Shown piece after piece: positions 17,733 through 26,531 of a DNA stretch of 64,000 nt (position 1 is its first letter; each line of letters opens with the position of its first letter). Source of the DNA: an uncultured Dehalococcoidia bacterium. Lineage in GTDB: Bacteria > Chloroflexota > Dehalococcoidia > Lucifugimonadales > UBA3495. The stretch spans positions 1,562,091 to 1,626,090 of the forward strand of contig CATQHB010000002.1 in the NCBI GenBank assembly GCA_958295765.1, in the 5' to 3' direction. Both the position numbers and the translations under genes were made by a program. Under the pieces are notes generated by a model. It was not told the DNA's origin and ran no database searches. It saw only the letters and a program-made list of their open reading frames with translations.

Positions 17733-18731
17733 ATGCTGACCACCGTCGCCGCCGGGCGAGTTTACGATTTCAGCCACTGCATGGGGATGTATTCCACCTC
17801 CGGCATCGGCTTTCTGGTTCCCCAGGACTTTGCCCTGGGGAGCGCCGATACCCTTTACGTCCTGAACCGGGGCGTTGACGAAATCACTATGCGCATCAGC
17901 AAATGCACCCTGAACCACGAGTTTATCGCCGACATTGGCCGGGCCGGCACGGGAGACGGGCAGTTTGTCTGGCCCACGTCCCTGGACCTGGACCGGGAGG
18001 AGAACATCTACGTCTCCGACGAGAACCTGAACCGCATCACGGTTATGGACAAGGACGGGCAGTTCCTGACGAAGTGGGGCGCGCCGGGCAGCGCCGACGG
18101 TGAACTGAACCGGCCCTCCGGCATTGCCTTTGACTCGGCGGATAACCTCTACGTCGTGGACAGCCTCAATAACCGGGTGCAGCAGTTCACCAAAGACGGG
18201 CAATTCCTGGGCGGTTGGGGCAGCGCGGGCAGCGGCCCCGGCCAGTTCAACCAACCCTGGGGTATCTGCCTGGACCAGCAAGGGAATGTTTACGTGGCCG
18301 ACTGGAAAAACGACCGGGTGCAGAAGTTCTCTGCCGAAGGCGAGTTCCTGGGTCAATTCGGCGAAACTCCCGGCGGGGTTGGCGGGCTGCGCCGGCCCAC
18401 CGGGGTAGCGGTGGATTCCGACGGCGACGTGTACGTGGCCGACTGGGGCAACCATGAGGTCAAAATATACGAACCCGACGGGAAGTTTATCGCCTCCTTG
18501 GTCGGCGACGCGGAACAGCCCTCGCCCTGGGTGCAGGACTATATCAACGCCAACCCGGACGTAGCCAAGGCCCGCCGCCGCACCAATATGGAGGTGGAAT
18601 GGCGGTTCCGGCGGCCCATCGCGGTGAACCTTGACGCCCAGGACCGCCTGTTTGTAGCCGAGGCGGTGCGCCACCGCATCCAGATTTACACCAAGGAAAG
18701 GAATTACGCCGAGGCGGCGCTGAACCTGTAG
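17733..18731 (+). CDS. NHL-repeat (beta-propeller) protein
   Basis: 332 aa with about five to six NHL blades, e.g. GDGQFVWPTSLDLDREENIY, GELNRPSGIAFDSADNLYVV, GQFNQPWGICLDQQGNVYVA and RRPTGVAVDSDGDVYVADWG. Propellers of this type bind ligands or partners; some are peptidylglycine lyases, but no clear catalytic signature is seen. ATG at 17733 stands 5 nt after AAGGAGGC (17721-17728); an ATG at 17712 in the same frame lacks a ribosome site. No signal peptide. Last gene of the operon, 79 bp after DUF1501, and the likely partner of those two proteins. Confidence 0.88.
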   Translation: MLTTVAAGRVYDFSHCMGMYSTSGIGFLVPQDFALGSADTLYVLNRGVDEITMRISKCTLNHEFIADIGRAGTGDGQFVWPTSLDLDREENIYVSDENLNRITVMDKDGQFLTKWGAPGSADGELNRPSGIAFDSADNLYVVDSLNNRVQQFTKDGQFLGGWGSAGSGPGQFNQPWGICLDQQGNVYVADWKNDRVQKFSAEGEFLGQFGETPGGVGGLRRPTGVAVDSDGDVYVADWGNHEVKIYEPDGKFIASLVGDAEQPSPWVQDYINANPDVAKARRRTNMEVEWRFRRPIAVNLDAQDRLFVAEAVRHRIQIYTKERNYAEAALNL

Positions 18732-18770
18732 GGCGCCGGCCGTCCGGTTCAGGATAGCTTGGAGTTTAAT

Positions 18771-18801
18771 GGCCGGGGCGGGTTTGATACCCGCCCCGGC
18801 C
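18771..18801 (+). terminator. Strong GC hairpin (family C repeat) after the NHL gene
   Basis: GGCCGGGGCGGGT, loop TTGAT, ACCCGCCCCGGCC: a perfect 13-bp stem 40 bp after the NHL stop, followed by TATATTATG rather than a U-run. It may end the operon transcript; it is also a member of the dispersed repeat family. Confidence 0.5.
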
Positions 18802-18809
18802 TATATTAT

Positions 18810-19030
18810 GAGTTACGCAGTTGGTATGTCATTCCGACCGCCGGGAGGAATCTAAAATGCCTGGCCCTTGCCATCCTCAGTTTCCGGCAGAAATCTAGCT
18901 TATGCAGAAGTTTAGATTCCTCGCTTCGCTCGGAATGACATTAGACCTTTTTGGAATGGCTTGGAACTTTATGCTCTTGCCCTTTCAGTGGCGCCGGGCT
19001 TTCAATGCCCTATAGCCAACTGCGTAACTC
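18810..19030. mobile_element. 221-bp MITE-like element with 15-bp perfect terminal inverted repeats
   Basis: GAGTTACGCAGTTGG (18810-18824) is exactly inverted at 19016-19030 (CCAACTGCGTAACTC). Nested inside is a second inverted repeat at 18828-18939 (GTCATTCCGA and GAGGAATCTAAA against TTTAGATTCC and TCGGAATGAC). There is no coding capacity. The element abuts the stop codon of the S9 peptidase gene (19038). The outer ends look like transposase-recognised termini; the inner repeat is of the same type as 14718-14820. Confidence 0.65.
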
Positions 19031-19037
19031 CTATATA

Positions 19038-21023
19038 TCATCCCGGCCCAAGGGCCTCCCGCAGGCCGGGGACGTGCTCCGCGCCGGCGGGGACGGTTAT
19101 TGATGAGCCGGCAAAGTCGGCCCCGGGCGGCTCATGGCGACCGCCCAGGCATTGGGCCAGAAAAGCCTCGGCTACGGCAAAGAAGGACCGGTTGTTTTCC
19201 GGGCGGGCAAATCCGTGTCCCTCATCCGGGTACAGGACGTAAGTTACCGGGATTTCCTTTTCCTGCATCGCCTGGACTATCTGGTCCGACTCCGACTGCT
19301 TGACCCGCGGATCGTTGGCGCCCTGGCCGATGAGCAGCGGCTGGCGGATGTTATCCACGTAGGTCAGGGGCGACCGTTCCTGCAATAACTTCCGACCTTC
19401 CTCGGTGCGGTGGTCGCCCACCCGGTTGGCAAAAAGCTCGATTTGGGGCTGCCAATAGGGGGGAATAGTATTCAGCAGCGTTTCCAGGTTGGACGGGCCG
19501 ACTATATCCACGCCACAGGCAAAAACCTCCGGCGTGAAAGTCATACCGACCAGGGTAGCATAGCCGCCATAGCTGCCGCCCAAGATTGCCACCCGTTCCG
19601 GGTCGGCAATCCCCCGGTCAATCGCCCAGTGCACCGCGTCAATCAGGTCATCGTGCATCTTGCCGCCCCACTCCATATTGGCGGCGTTGATGAACTCCTT
19701 GCCAAACCCGGTGGAACCCCGAAAGTTCACGCTCAACGCGGCGTAGCCCCGGTTGGCAAGCAGTTGATAGACCGGATTGTAGCCCCATTCGTCCCGCCCC
19801 CAGGGGCCGCCGTGCACCAGCAGGGCCAGGGGCAACGGCTGGGCTGGCTGGCCGGTATTGTCCGGGTCGCTCTCCCGGGGCAGGGAGTAGTAGCACACCA
19901 GGTTTAACCCGTCCCGCGCCGGGATTGTTACCGGATGCGCCTTGACCAGGGGCAGGCCCTCCAGGGCCTCCCGGTTGGTGAACAGGAACTGCGCTTCCCG
20001 GCGACCCCGTTCCGGGTTTTCCCGGAGGTAGCGATAGTAGCGCACCGGGCCGTCGTCCACCACGAAAGCCGCAATCCAGCAGCTATCGTCCAGGGTACGG
20101 CTGATTACCTCAATCTCACCGTCGGCCACCGTTGCCAGAAACTCCAGGTCGGCGGCCACCGAGTCATCCAGAACCCGCCACTCCTTGCGTTCGTAGGTGA
20201 AGGAAACGGCTTGCAGCGTCTTTTCGGTGGGGTGAATCAAGGTGTCGCCCACGTCGGAGCGCGGGTCGGCGGCCAACACCGTCGCGGCCCCGGTATCCAG
20301 GTCCAGGGATTTCAAGGCGGCGGTGTCCCGTCCCCGGCTGTCCATTAGATAAAGCGTCCGCCCTGAGCGGTCAAAGCCCACCGGCGAGGTGGTCAGGCTG
20401 TCCTCCATCGCAATGGAGATAAAGTCGGCCCAACCGCTTTCTCCCTCCCCTCTTTGGACGTATTCAACGCCGCCGTCGGCCGTGAGGCGGACGGCAAAGC
20501 GCACGTTAAAATCGTCGTCGGTAACGAAGCCGGCAAAGCCTTCATTCTCCTGAACCAGGGAACGCTCCCCGGTTTGCAGGTCAATGCGGTAAATGTCGTG
20601 AAATTGGGCCTCCCGGTCATTCAGGCCCACCAGCAGGTGGCCGGGATGTTTGGGGCTGGCTTCCTGAATCTGGGCGTGAACACCCTCCAGGGGCGTGATG
20701 TCCCGGATTGCATCGGTATCCAGATTAACCGTATAGACGTGCCAATTCTCATCGCCGCCGCTGTCCTGCAAGTAGGCAATCTGGGCGCCGGCGTAAGTCC
20801 AGCCGTAGAGCCGGATGCCCCGCCCGATGTCCCGGGTAACCGGCCGGGCCGCGGCCAGGTTGTCCGCCGGGGCCACCCAGATGTTAAGCACGCCATTCAC
20901 CGGCGCCAGATAGCTGATGTACGCTCCGTCCGGGCTTACCTGGGGCGAAGCCTTGTCCGGGTTACCGAACAGCACTTGGCGGGGAATCAGCGGGGGCGTA
21001 GCTCCGGGCGTCGGCAGGGTCAT
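19038..21023 (-). CDS. S9 family peptidase (prolyl oligopeptidase / acylaminoacyl-peptidase type)
   Basis: 661 aa: N-terminal seven-bladed propeller (about residues 20-385; [14 protein letters not shown] is a typical blade) and C-terminal alpha/beta-hydrolase domain. The catalytic triad is visible: Ser484 in [10 protein letters not shown], Asp in [12 protein letters not shown] and His in [12 protein letters not shown]; the oxyanion loop is [11 protein letters not shown]. Cleaves short peptides or acylated amino acids in the cytoplasm (no signal peptide). ATG at 21023 follows GGAGG by about 11 nt. Monocistronic. Confidence 0.92.
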   Translation of the reverse strand: MTLPTPGATPPLIPRQVLFGNPDKASPQVSPDGAYISYLAPVNGVLNIWVAPADNLAAARPVTRDIGRGIRLYGWTYAGAQIAYLQDSGGDENWHVYTVNLDTDAIRDITPLEGVHAQIQEASPKHPGHLLVGLNDREAQFHDIYRIDLQTGERSLVQENEGFAGFVTDDDFNVRFAVRLTADGGVEYVQRGEGESGWADFISIAMEDSLTTSPVGFDRSGRTLYLMDSRGRDTAALKSLDLDTGAATVLAADPRSDVGDTLIHPTEKTLQAVSFTYERKEWRVLDDSVAADLEFLATVADGEIEVISRTLDDSCWIAAFVVDDGPVRYYRYLRENPERGRREAQFLFTNREALEGLPLVKAHPVTIPARDGLNLVCYYSLPRESDPDNTGQPAQPLPLALLVHGGPWGRDEWGYNPVYQLLANRGYAALSVNFRGSTGFGKEFINAANMEWGGKMHDDLIDAVHWAIDRGIADPERVAILGGSYGGYATLVGMTFTPEVFACGVDIVGPSNLETLLNTIPPYWQPQIELFANRVGDHRTEEGRKLLQERSPLTYVDNIRQPLLIGQGANDPRVKQSESDQIVQAMQEKEIPVTYVLYPDEGHGFARPENNRSFFAVAEAFLAQCLGGRHEPPGADFAGSSITVPAGAEHVPGLREALGPG

Positions 21024-21162
21024 TGTTGCAGGGCCTCCAAGTTGGTAAAGATTGGGTAAGGGTTGGGGAACCGGAGTGGGGGTAGGGTACGCCTTTGCCC
21101 CGGCTGAGGGTTATGGGTATCCCATTTTCCCGGGATCGGCGCATTTAGATACCCGGATAATC

Positions 21163-21846
21163 TCAGCCGCCCACCGGAATGTTCGATACGTCGGCGCCGG
21201 TTTCGGCCAACAGGTTCCTGATGTGCAGTTCGGTCTCCTGGTAGGCGCCTTCCCCGATATGGTCGTAGCGGATGATGCCGTTCCGGTCGATTAAATACTT
21301 ACGGGGCCAGTAGCGGTTGCCGTAGGCCCGCCAGGTTCGGAAGTCATTGTCCATCGCCACCGGCCATACCACGTCAAGTTTTGGCAGGGCCTCCCGGACA
21401 TTGGACTCATCCTTCTCAAAGTCAAACTCCGGGGTGTGAACGCCCACCACCACCAGGCCGGCGCCGGTGTATTTATCGTACCAGTCCCTTACATACGGCA
21501 GGGTACGCTTGCAGTTAATTCAAGAGTAGGTCCAGAAGTCAATCAGCACCACCTTGCCCCGCTGTTCCTCCAGCGCCAGGGGTTCGCTGTTCAGCCAGCG
21601 CACGATGCCCCGGAAATCGGGGGCGGTTTCCGTACCGGGCGGCGTAATCAGGGCCGGCAGCGGCGCCGGTTCCGGTTCAGGCCGGGCCGGGGATACCGCT
21701 TGCGCCGACTCAGAGCGGTCGCCGGGGACGGGGATGGCAGCGGCCGGTTGGGTAACCCAAAAGGCTACCAACCCGACCACTATCACCGCCCCCGCACCTA
21801 TCAGGGGCAGCCACCGTTTGACTTGAGAGAAAAACCCAGTCTCCAT
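21163..21846 (-). CDS. Candidate selenoprotein: membrane-anchored thioredoxin-fold protein with in-frame UGA at the redox cysteine (U-x-x-C)
   Basis: 227 residues if the UGA at 21520-21522 is read as selenocysteine (position 109). Order: short N-terminus, one membrane anchor (about residues 12-32, [20 protein letters not shown]), Pro/Ala/Glu linker, then a DipZ/TlpA-like redoxin domain: [53 protein letters not shown]. The paralogue at 7351-8592 has WTYTCVNCIRTF, so UGA replaces exactly the first, nucleophilic cysteine while the second (Cys112) is kept. The frame is open on both sides with no second lesion, and UGA ends other genes here (nuoB, nuoD), so a changed genetic code is excluded. ATG 21846 has AAGGG upstream. 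The alternative is a recent nonsense mutation. The selenium machinery genes are not in this window. Confidence 0.72.
21477..21507 (-). promoter_or_regulatory. Candidate bacterial SECIS hairpin downstream of the UGA
   Basis: In the transcript, nucleotides 13-43 after the UGA can fold: CGUA + CCCU, a 10-nt loop starting with G (GCCGUAUGUA), then AGGG, a 5-nt bulge, and UACG. The loop begins 21 nt after the UGA and opens with G, as bacterial SECIS elements often do. A competing hairpin uses GCGUAC / GUAUGU (nucleotides 12-29, loop CCUGCC). Hand-folded only; no energy was computed. Confidence 0.4.
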
Positions 21847-21901
21847 ACGACCCTTGACCGGCACAGATTAACTTGACCGGCGTTTTCCGGTTAGGGCGGG
21901 A

Positions 21902-23092
21902 TTAGTCCGCCGGCACCGCCGCTTCTACCCGACCGGAAAAGGCGGGCATAACATCGCTGGCTAACCATTCCAGTTGTTCCAGGATTACCTTTTCCGGCGT
22001 GCCTACCGGATGGCTCATACCGACCCTATCCAGGCCGGGGTATTCCGCTTCCAGGGCCTTGAGTTGCTCAATAATCAGTTCCGGCGGGCCGCAGAGGAAA
22101 CCCTGGCGTTCCACCGCGCGCTCAATAGTCGGCAATCCGGCGGTCGGCGCCCGGTTCGGGTCGCCCATTGCCTCAATCTGCTCGTCGCTCAGCGACCGCA
22201 CCAGGCGCAGCGGGCCGAACATTTTGAGGTTTTCCTCGTAATAGCTGGCCGCCTCCTTAATCGCCTTTTCCTGGGTATCCGCCAGAAAGAAATGGAAACC
22301 GATGCTCAAGTCCTCGCCCAGTTGCACGTCCTCCCGGCCAGCGCGAACCAGGGCGTCCCGGTAGGCGGCAATCACGTCGTAGATAGCACCGCCCTCGGAT
22401 ACGCCGCCGCCAATCATACCCTTAATCCCGTGTTTAGCCATAAAGTCCAGGGCGCGCGGCGTGGCGCTCTGAATGGGCTGCCAGGTTTCCACCGGCAGGT
22501 TCTGGGGCCGCGGCACCAGGGTCAGTTCCTCCAGTTGATAGCCCCGGTAGGGAACCTGCGGCGGCACGTTGTAGTACTTGCCCTGGTGGGAAAAGGAACG
22601 CTGGTTAAAGGACTTGAAAATTAGCTCCACCTGCTCCTCAAACAGGTCCCGGTTGCCGGCCTGGTCCAGGAGGGGCGCGCCGAAAGTCTCCACTTCCCGG
22701 GTATGGTAGCCCCGGCCTACGCCGAAAATTACCCGCCCCTTGGTGAGAATGTCGGCGGTGGCAAAGTCCTCCGCCAAACGCAGCGGATTCCACATCGGAG
22801 CAATGTTGAAGCCACAGCCAAACTTCAGGTCCCTGGTCAGGTGGGCCAGGTGAACGTTAAGCATCAGCAGGTTGGGGATGCACTCATACCCCTCCGGCTG
22901 GAAGTGATGCTCGGCCATCCACATCGTATCGAACCCCAGGCGGTCCATAGTCTGGGCAATGGCCTGGGCCTTGTCGAAAGCGGTAGCCAGGTATTCATCG
23001 GAAAAGGAACGGTCATTCACCGGCGTGCCGCCATAACCCACGTTATCCATATCGACGTGGCCGGCATACAGGCTGTCAAACTTGGTAATCAT
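21902..23092 (-). CDS. LLM-class (luciferase-like) flavin-dependent oxidoreductase
   Basis: 396 aa. TIM-barrel bacterial-luciferase family using reduced FMN or F420. Motifs: TMDRLGFDTMWMAEHHFQPE near residue 48-67, LMLNVHLAHLTRDLKFGCG, FNIAPMWNPLRLAEDFATAD, KGRVIFGVGRGYHTREVETF and FEEQVELIF. The AEHHF motif and R-GYHTRE segment are typical of the alkanal/alkanesulfonate monooxygenase-like group. Expansion of this family is known in SAR202 Chloroflexota, where it is thought to oxidise recalcitrant organic matter; the substrate here is unknown. ATG at 23092 follows GGAGG by 7 nt. Flanked downstream by the candidate selenoprotein and upstream by an MFS gene, all on the minus strand. Confidence 0.92.
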   Translation of the reverse strand: MITKFDSLYAGHVDMDNVGYGGTPVNDRSFSDEYLATAFDKAQAIAQTMDRLGFDTMWMAEHHFQPEGYECIPNLLMLNVHLAHLTRDLKFGCGFNIAPMWNPLRLAEDFATADILTKGRVIFGVGRGYHTREVETFGAPLLDQAGNRDLFEEQVELIFKSFNQRSFSHQGKYYNVPPQVPYRGYQLEELTLVPRPQNLPVETWQPIQSATPRALDFMAKHGIKGMIGGGVSEGGAIYDVIAAYRDALVRAGREDVQLGEDLSIGFHFFLADTQEKAIKEAASYYEENLKMFGPLRLVRSLSDEQIEAMGDPNRAPTAGLPTIERAVERQGFLCGPPELIIEQLKALEAEYPGLDRVGMSHPVGTPEKVILEQLEWLASDVMPAFSGRVEAAVPAD

Positions 23093-23165
23093 TCCGGGCC
23101 TCCAAGACTTCAGGTTTATGTTGAGTGGATTATAGTTTATTCCCGGCCCTGGGGAAAGCCGGCGC

Positions 23166-24422
23166 CTAAAGGCGGCGCAGGCGGGGCAGCAGGGTTCCCA
23201 TCACCAGGGCCAGGACAATGAGCGCCACTCCGTTGACCAGCAGGGCCACCCGCGCGCTGGTCGCCTCGGCCAGATAGCCGACCTCCAGTTGGCCCACCGG
23301 AGCGGTGCCGATGCCCACAATCCACGAACCCATGGCCCGCCCCCGCTGCCGGTTGGATACGCTCAGTTGCAGCAGGGTATGGTGCAGGATGTCCGTCGCC
23401 GAGGCCATAAAGTTGATGAATACCACGAAGGGCACCGCCACCCAGAAAACCGGGGATTGGGCCAGCAAAATCTGACCCAGCCCGAACAGGGCGATAAAGG
23501 CCAACAGCAGCATCCCCCGGCGGCGCAGGCGTTCCAGGGCGGCGACGCCAAACACCCCCAGGGCGCTGCCCAGGAAACGAAAGGCGGTCAGCAGTCCCAA
23601 ACCCGCCGGCCCTACCATCAACACCTCGGCGGCCAGAATGGGCAGCAATACCTGGTGGGAAAAGCCCAGGATTTCCGCCCCGGAAGTAGAGATTATCAGG
23701 CTGAGCATCACCCGATTGTTCTTGAGGGCGCGGAAGTAGTTGAGCAGGTTTTCCAACATCGGTTCCCGCGTCTCCGGGGCCGAGGAACCGGCGTGGCGCA
23801 GCCAATACATCACCAGGATACCCAGGGCATAGGTAAGGCCCATCACCAAAAAGGCCATGCCCGGCCCGGCCCACTTAATCAGGGCGCCGGTCGCCAGCGA
23901 GCCGATTATTCCCCCGGTCCATTGGGCCAGGGAAACCAGGGCAATCCCGTTAATCGCCCGGTTGCCCCCTACGATGTCATAAACATAGACCTGGCGGGCC
24001 GTCATATAAAAAGCCTGCGCCGCCCCCATCAGGAAAGCGGACAACAGCAAAAGCCAGACGCTCAACAGGCCGGCGAACAGCAGCCAGGCCACGCCCAGGG
24101 AAATCACCATCAGGGCGATGCAGGAGAGGCGCATTATCAACCGGCGGTCAAAGCGGTCGGTAATCGAGCCGGCCGCCAGGCCCACCACCAGGTTGGGCGC
24201 GGAACGGGCGGCAAAGATGGCCCCCACCATTCCACCGGAGCCGGTCAGGTCAAAAATCAGCCAGCCCAAAATAACCTGCTGCATCCCCCAACCCAGTTGA
24301 TTGACCACGGTGGACAGCCAAAGCACCCGAAAATCGGGGTAGCGCAGGGCAATCACCAGCCGAACCAGCGTGGCCCTTAAGCCACGCCGCCGCCGCCAAC
24401 CGGTATTGAGGGTTGTGGACAT
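23166..24422 (-). CDS. MFS transporter, EntS/MFS_3-like efflux type
   Basis: 418 aa with about 12 hydrophobic segments and the MFS loop motif AGSITDRFDRRLIM (around residues 82-95) between TM2 and TM3. Family resemblance is to enterobactin exporter S-type and macrolide-efflux-like permeases (RALKNNRVMLSLIISTS, LGVFGVAALERLRRRG, SNRQRGRAMGSW). Probably exports a small molecule with the proton gradient; the substrate is unknown. Lies 73 bp upstream of the flavin oxidoreductase on the same strand, so the two may be co-transcribed. ATG at 24422 has AGAGGAA some 13 nt upstream. Confidence 0.88.
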   Translation of the reverse strand: MSTTLNTGWRRRRGLRATLVRLVIALRYPDFRVLWLSTVVNQLGWGMQQVILGWLIFDLTGSGGMVGAIFAARSAPNLVVGLAAGSITDRFDRRLIMRLSCIALMVISLGVAWLLFAGLLSVWLLLLSAFLMGAAQAFYMTARQVYVYDIVGGNRAINGIALVSLAQWTGGIIGSLATGALIKWAGPGMAFLVMGLTYALGILVMYWLRHAGSSAPETREPMLENLLNYFRALKNNRVMLSLIISTSGAEILGFSHQVLLPILAAEVLMVGPAGLGLLTAFRFLGSALGVFGVAALERLRRRGMLLLAFIALFGLGQILLAQSPVFWVAVPFVVFINFMASATDILHHTLLQLSVSNRQRGRAMGSWIVGIGTAPVGQLEVGYLAEATSARVALLVNGVALIVLALVMGTLLPRLRRL

Positions 24423-24577
24423 AGTTCAGCGGTTCCTCTTACGCCGCAGGACAACCAGGCAATCGGGAGTAAATCGGGGCTGATCTGGGGGCAACAATAG
24501 CGACCGCTATCCCGGATTGCAACTTTTCTTAGACCGGCGACCGGGCAATCGCATAGTAACTAGAGCAACCCAAGCAA

Positions 24578-24674
24578 CCGTCGTTCCGGCGAAAGCCGGA
24601 ATCCAGGAAATCCCCCGGAAAAGAGCGGGCCGGTTACTGAGGGTTCTGGATTCCGGTTTTCGCCGGAACGACGG
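24578..24674. repeat. ~98-bp inverted-repeat element (family A), copy 4
   Basis: CCGTCGTTCCGGCGAAAGCC at the left, with right arm ...GGTTTTCGCCGG AACGACGG. Lies between the divergent MFS and PAC2 genes. Confidence 0.88.
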
Positions 24675-24780
24675 GTTGGCGGATTGACCGGTTGGCGATT
24701 GGCCGGTTGGCGGGCTGACAGGTTGACGGAATGGCGGATTGACCGATTGACGAGTCCACTGGTTGGCGGAATGGCCGGTT
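24675..24780. repeat. Degenerate tandem repeat of GGTTGGCGG / ATTGACCG units
   Basis: About ten 8-11-bp units (GGTTGGCGGATTGACC, GGTTGGCGATTGGCC, GGTTGACGGAATGGCGG and similar) run from the end of the family A element to the TATAAT at 24781. Looks like slippage-expanded repeat, similar in position to the 19-bp tandem array after another family A copy at 46381. Confidence 0.6.
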
Positions 24781-24786
24781 TATAAT
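24781..24786 (+). promoter_or_regulatory. Candidate -10 box (TATAAT) for the PAC2 gene
   Basis: Perfect TATAAT 61 bp before the chosen ATG (24847). No good -35 at 16-18 bp; the -35 may come from the TTG-rich tandem repeat. Its position argues against translation starting at the TTG at 24763. Confidence 0.35.
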
Positions 24787-24846
24787 GCGCTTGCCCGTAG
24801 GATAGTATGGGTTGAATTACCGGCGCATTTCTGGCAAGATAGGATT

Positions 24847-25749
24847 ATGAGAATCGGAGCCTTTGAGATTAACGAGCCTTTGCCGGAGTTGCGCGACCCC
24901 CACGCCTTTGCCATGATTCGCCCCTGGGTGGACGTGGGCAGCGTGGGTACTTTGACCTTGAACCGGCTGGAACGGTTCCTGAGTTCCAAAGATTTGGGAA
25001 AGCTGGCCCGGCCCGGCAACTATTTCGACTTTACCCGCTACCGCCCCAACATCCGCTTGGTGCAGGGAGAGCGCCAGGTAACGGTGCCCAACAGCCACCT
25101 GCGCTACGCCAAGACCGAGGACGGGCCGGATTACCTCTTTCTCCACATGATGGAACCCCACGCCAGCAGCGAGGACTATACCGACTCCATCCTGGAGGTA
25201 GTCAAGTTCTTTGGCGTCAAGCGGTACTGCCGGGTGGGGGCGATGTACGATGCCGTGCCGCATACCCGGCCCCTGCTGGTAACCGGTTCCCTGGGCAACG
25301 TGCCGCAGTTGCGGGATGTACCCAACCTGAAACTGCGCAGCAGCAACTACCAGGGGCCAACCACCATAATGAACCTGGTCTCCGAAGGCATTGACCGGAT
25401 GGCGATTGAGACCATCAACTTTATGGTCCACCTGCCCCAGTACCTGCAACTGGAAGAGGACTATACCGGCACCTCTCGAATGATTGAGTGCCTCTCCTCC
25501 GTGTACCCGGACATACCCACCGACCTGGCCCCCACCCGGCGCGGGCAGCGCCAGTACCGGGAACTAAGCTCGGCGGTAGAGCGCAACTCGGAGTTGAAGT
25601 CCCTCATCCAGCAGATGGAAGCCTACTACGACGCCCAGCAGGATGCAGAGGATTCTCCCGGTGAAGGCGCCGCCTCTGAGGTAAACCTTTCACCGGAGAT
25701 TGAACGTTTCCTCAGTGAACTGGGGCAGCAGATGGACAACGAAGAGTAG
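24847..25749 (+). CDS. PAC2 family protein
   Basis: 300 aa. Belongs to the PAC2 family (proteasome-assembly-chaperone-2-like, ATP-grasp-associated) whose bacterial members have no settled function. Visible family features: RPWVDVGSVGTLTLNRLERF, LEVVKFFGVKRYCRVGAMYD, VPHTRPLLVTGSL, SSNYQGPTTIMNLV and HLPQYLQLEEDYTGTSRMIE. The C-terminal ~70 residues are charged and helical (RELSSAVERNSELKSLIQQM, then an acidic tail). ATG 24847 has only a weak AGGA upstream. Monocistronic. Confidence 0.82.
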   Translation: MRIGAFEINEPLPELRDPHAFAMIRPWVDVGSVGTLTLNRLERFLSSKDLGKLARPGNYFDFTRYRPNIRLVQGERQVTVPNSHLRYAKTEDGPDYLFLHMMEPHASSEDYTDSILEVVKFFGVKRYCRVGAMYDAVPHTRPLLVTGSLGNVPQLRDVPNLKLRSSNYQGPTTIMNLVSEGIDRMAIETINFMVHLPQYLQLEEDYTGTSRMIECLSSVYPDIPTDLAPTRRGQRQYRELSSAVERNSELKSLIQQMEAYYDAQQDAEDSPGEGAASEVNLSPEIERFLSELGQQMDNEE

Positions 25750-25885
25750 GCAGCCAGTCCATTTCTTTCATTCCTGTCTTGCGCCCCTGAACCCGCCTTT
25801 TCCTGCCGGCCCCAACCAATTCCTTCAGCCCTGGCCCGTTCTGGTTAGACCGTCGCCCACCTCACTACGCCGTTAGCCCCCGCCT

Positions 25886-26224
25886 TTAGCCGCCGGAAAT
25901 AGCGCAGCCGGGGGTTTTCCTTTCCGGGAACTCCCGGCAGCGGCGGGGCCGGCTCTCATAAATCCGACAGGCAAAAGTAGCCGGGTCCAGCATCGGGCAG
26001 CGTTCCCCGGCATAGTCGGAGAACCTGACCCAACCACTGCCGTCCTCCCGCCGCTTAATGTCCTGCGTCAGGCCCATAGCGGCGATGTTCCGGGCAAAGG
26101 CCGGCGTCTCCCCGGCGGTCAGCTCAAGAATCAGCGGGCCGCGACAGCACATCGCCTTACATTCCGTCATACAAATGCGACTGGCATCAGTGTCGGTCAA
26201 GCCGGGAACAATATAGGGTGGCAT
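25886..26224 (-). CDS. YkgJ-type cysteine-cluster protein
   Basis: 112 aa, UPF0153/YkgJ family: likely binds zinc or an iron-sulfur cluster through conserved cysteines. C18, C22, C26 and C27 form the N-terminal CxxxCxxxCC cluster; the second half has RCPML, ACRIYESRPRRCREFP and a final GC pair. The RIYESRPRRCREFP motif is diagnostic. Function unknown, possibly metal handling or oxidoreductase. ATG at 26224; GGAGGC lies about 12 nt upstream. The 25750-25885 gap before it holds nothing recognisable. Confidence 0.82.
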   Translation of the reverse strand: MPPYIVPGLTDTDASRICMTECKAMCCRGPLILELTAGETPAFARNIAAMGLTQDIKRREDGSGWVRFSDYAGERCPMLDPATFACRIYESRPRRCREFPERKTPGCAISGG

Positions 26225-26335
26225 AGCTGCGCCCAGCCTCCAGGTTGACGGGGTAAGGGTGGAGTCAGTGAACTATCTCTGAATCGGGGCGCCGGCCGGG
26301 GCCGGTAAACAGGGATTGACGGAAATACGGGGAGT

Positions 26336-26410
26336 TGGTGGCGACGGATGGATTCGAACCAACGACCTAGCGCTTATGAAGCGCCCGCTCTGCCGCTGAG
26401 CTACGTCGCC
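26336..26410 (-). tRNA. tRNA-Met (anticodon CAT), elongator type, CCA encoded
   Basis: Cloverleaf by hand: acceptor GGCGACG/CGTCGCC (7 bp perfect), D-stem GCTC/GAGC, anticodon stem GGCGC/GCGCT around loop TTCATAA (anticodon CAT), T-arm GTTGG/CCATC with one mismatch and loop TTCGAAT, discriminator A and encoded CCA (26336-26338). It lacks the initiator signature (GGG/CCC anticodon stem). A lysidine-modified tRNA-Ile(CAT) cannot be fully excluded from sequence alone. Confidence 0.92.
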
Positions 26411-26531
26411 ACCGATAGGACGCACCGACCAGCCGCCGGGTGCCGCCCAGAGTATCTATACTAAACTTGGCAAGGCCGGGCTGTCAATGAGCAGAACCGG
26501 GCGGGGGCAAAGTCGAGCCGCCGCCTCTCCC

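Noticed and set aside
21520-21522. UGA reassigned to Trp or Gly genome-wide
   Set aside because: UGA is used as a normal stop by neighbouring genes such as nuoB, nuoC-adjacent nuoD and moaC-region genes, and Trp is encoded by TGG throughout.
21163-21846. Reading the split gene as two separate genes or a simple pseudogene
   Set aside because: The only lesion is one UGA at the exact redox Cys codon, and the downstream half begins mid-fold with no ribosome site. A lone nonsense mutation stays possible but is less likely to fall on that codon by chance.
26336-26410. Initiator tRNA-fMet
   Set aside because: The anticodon stem lacks the three G-C pairs and the acceptor has a paired first base.
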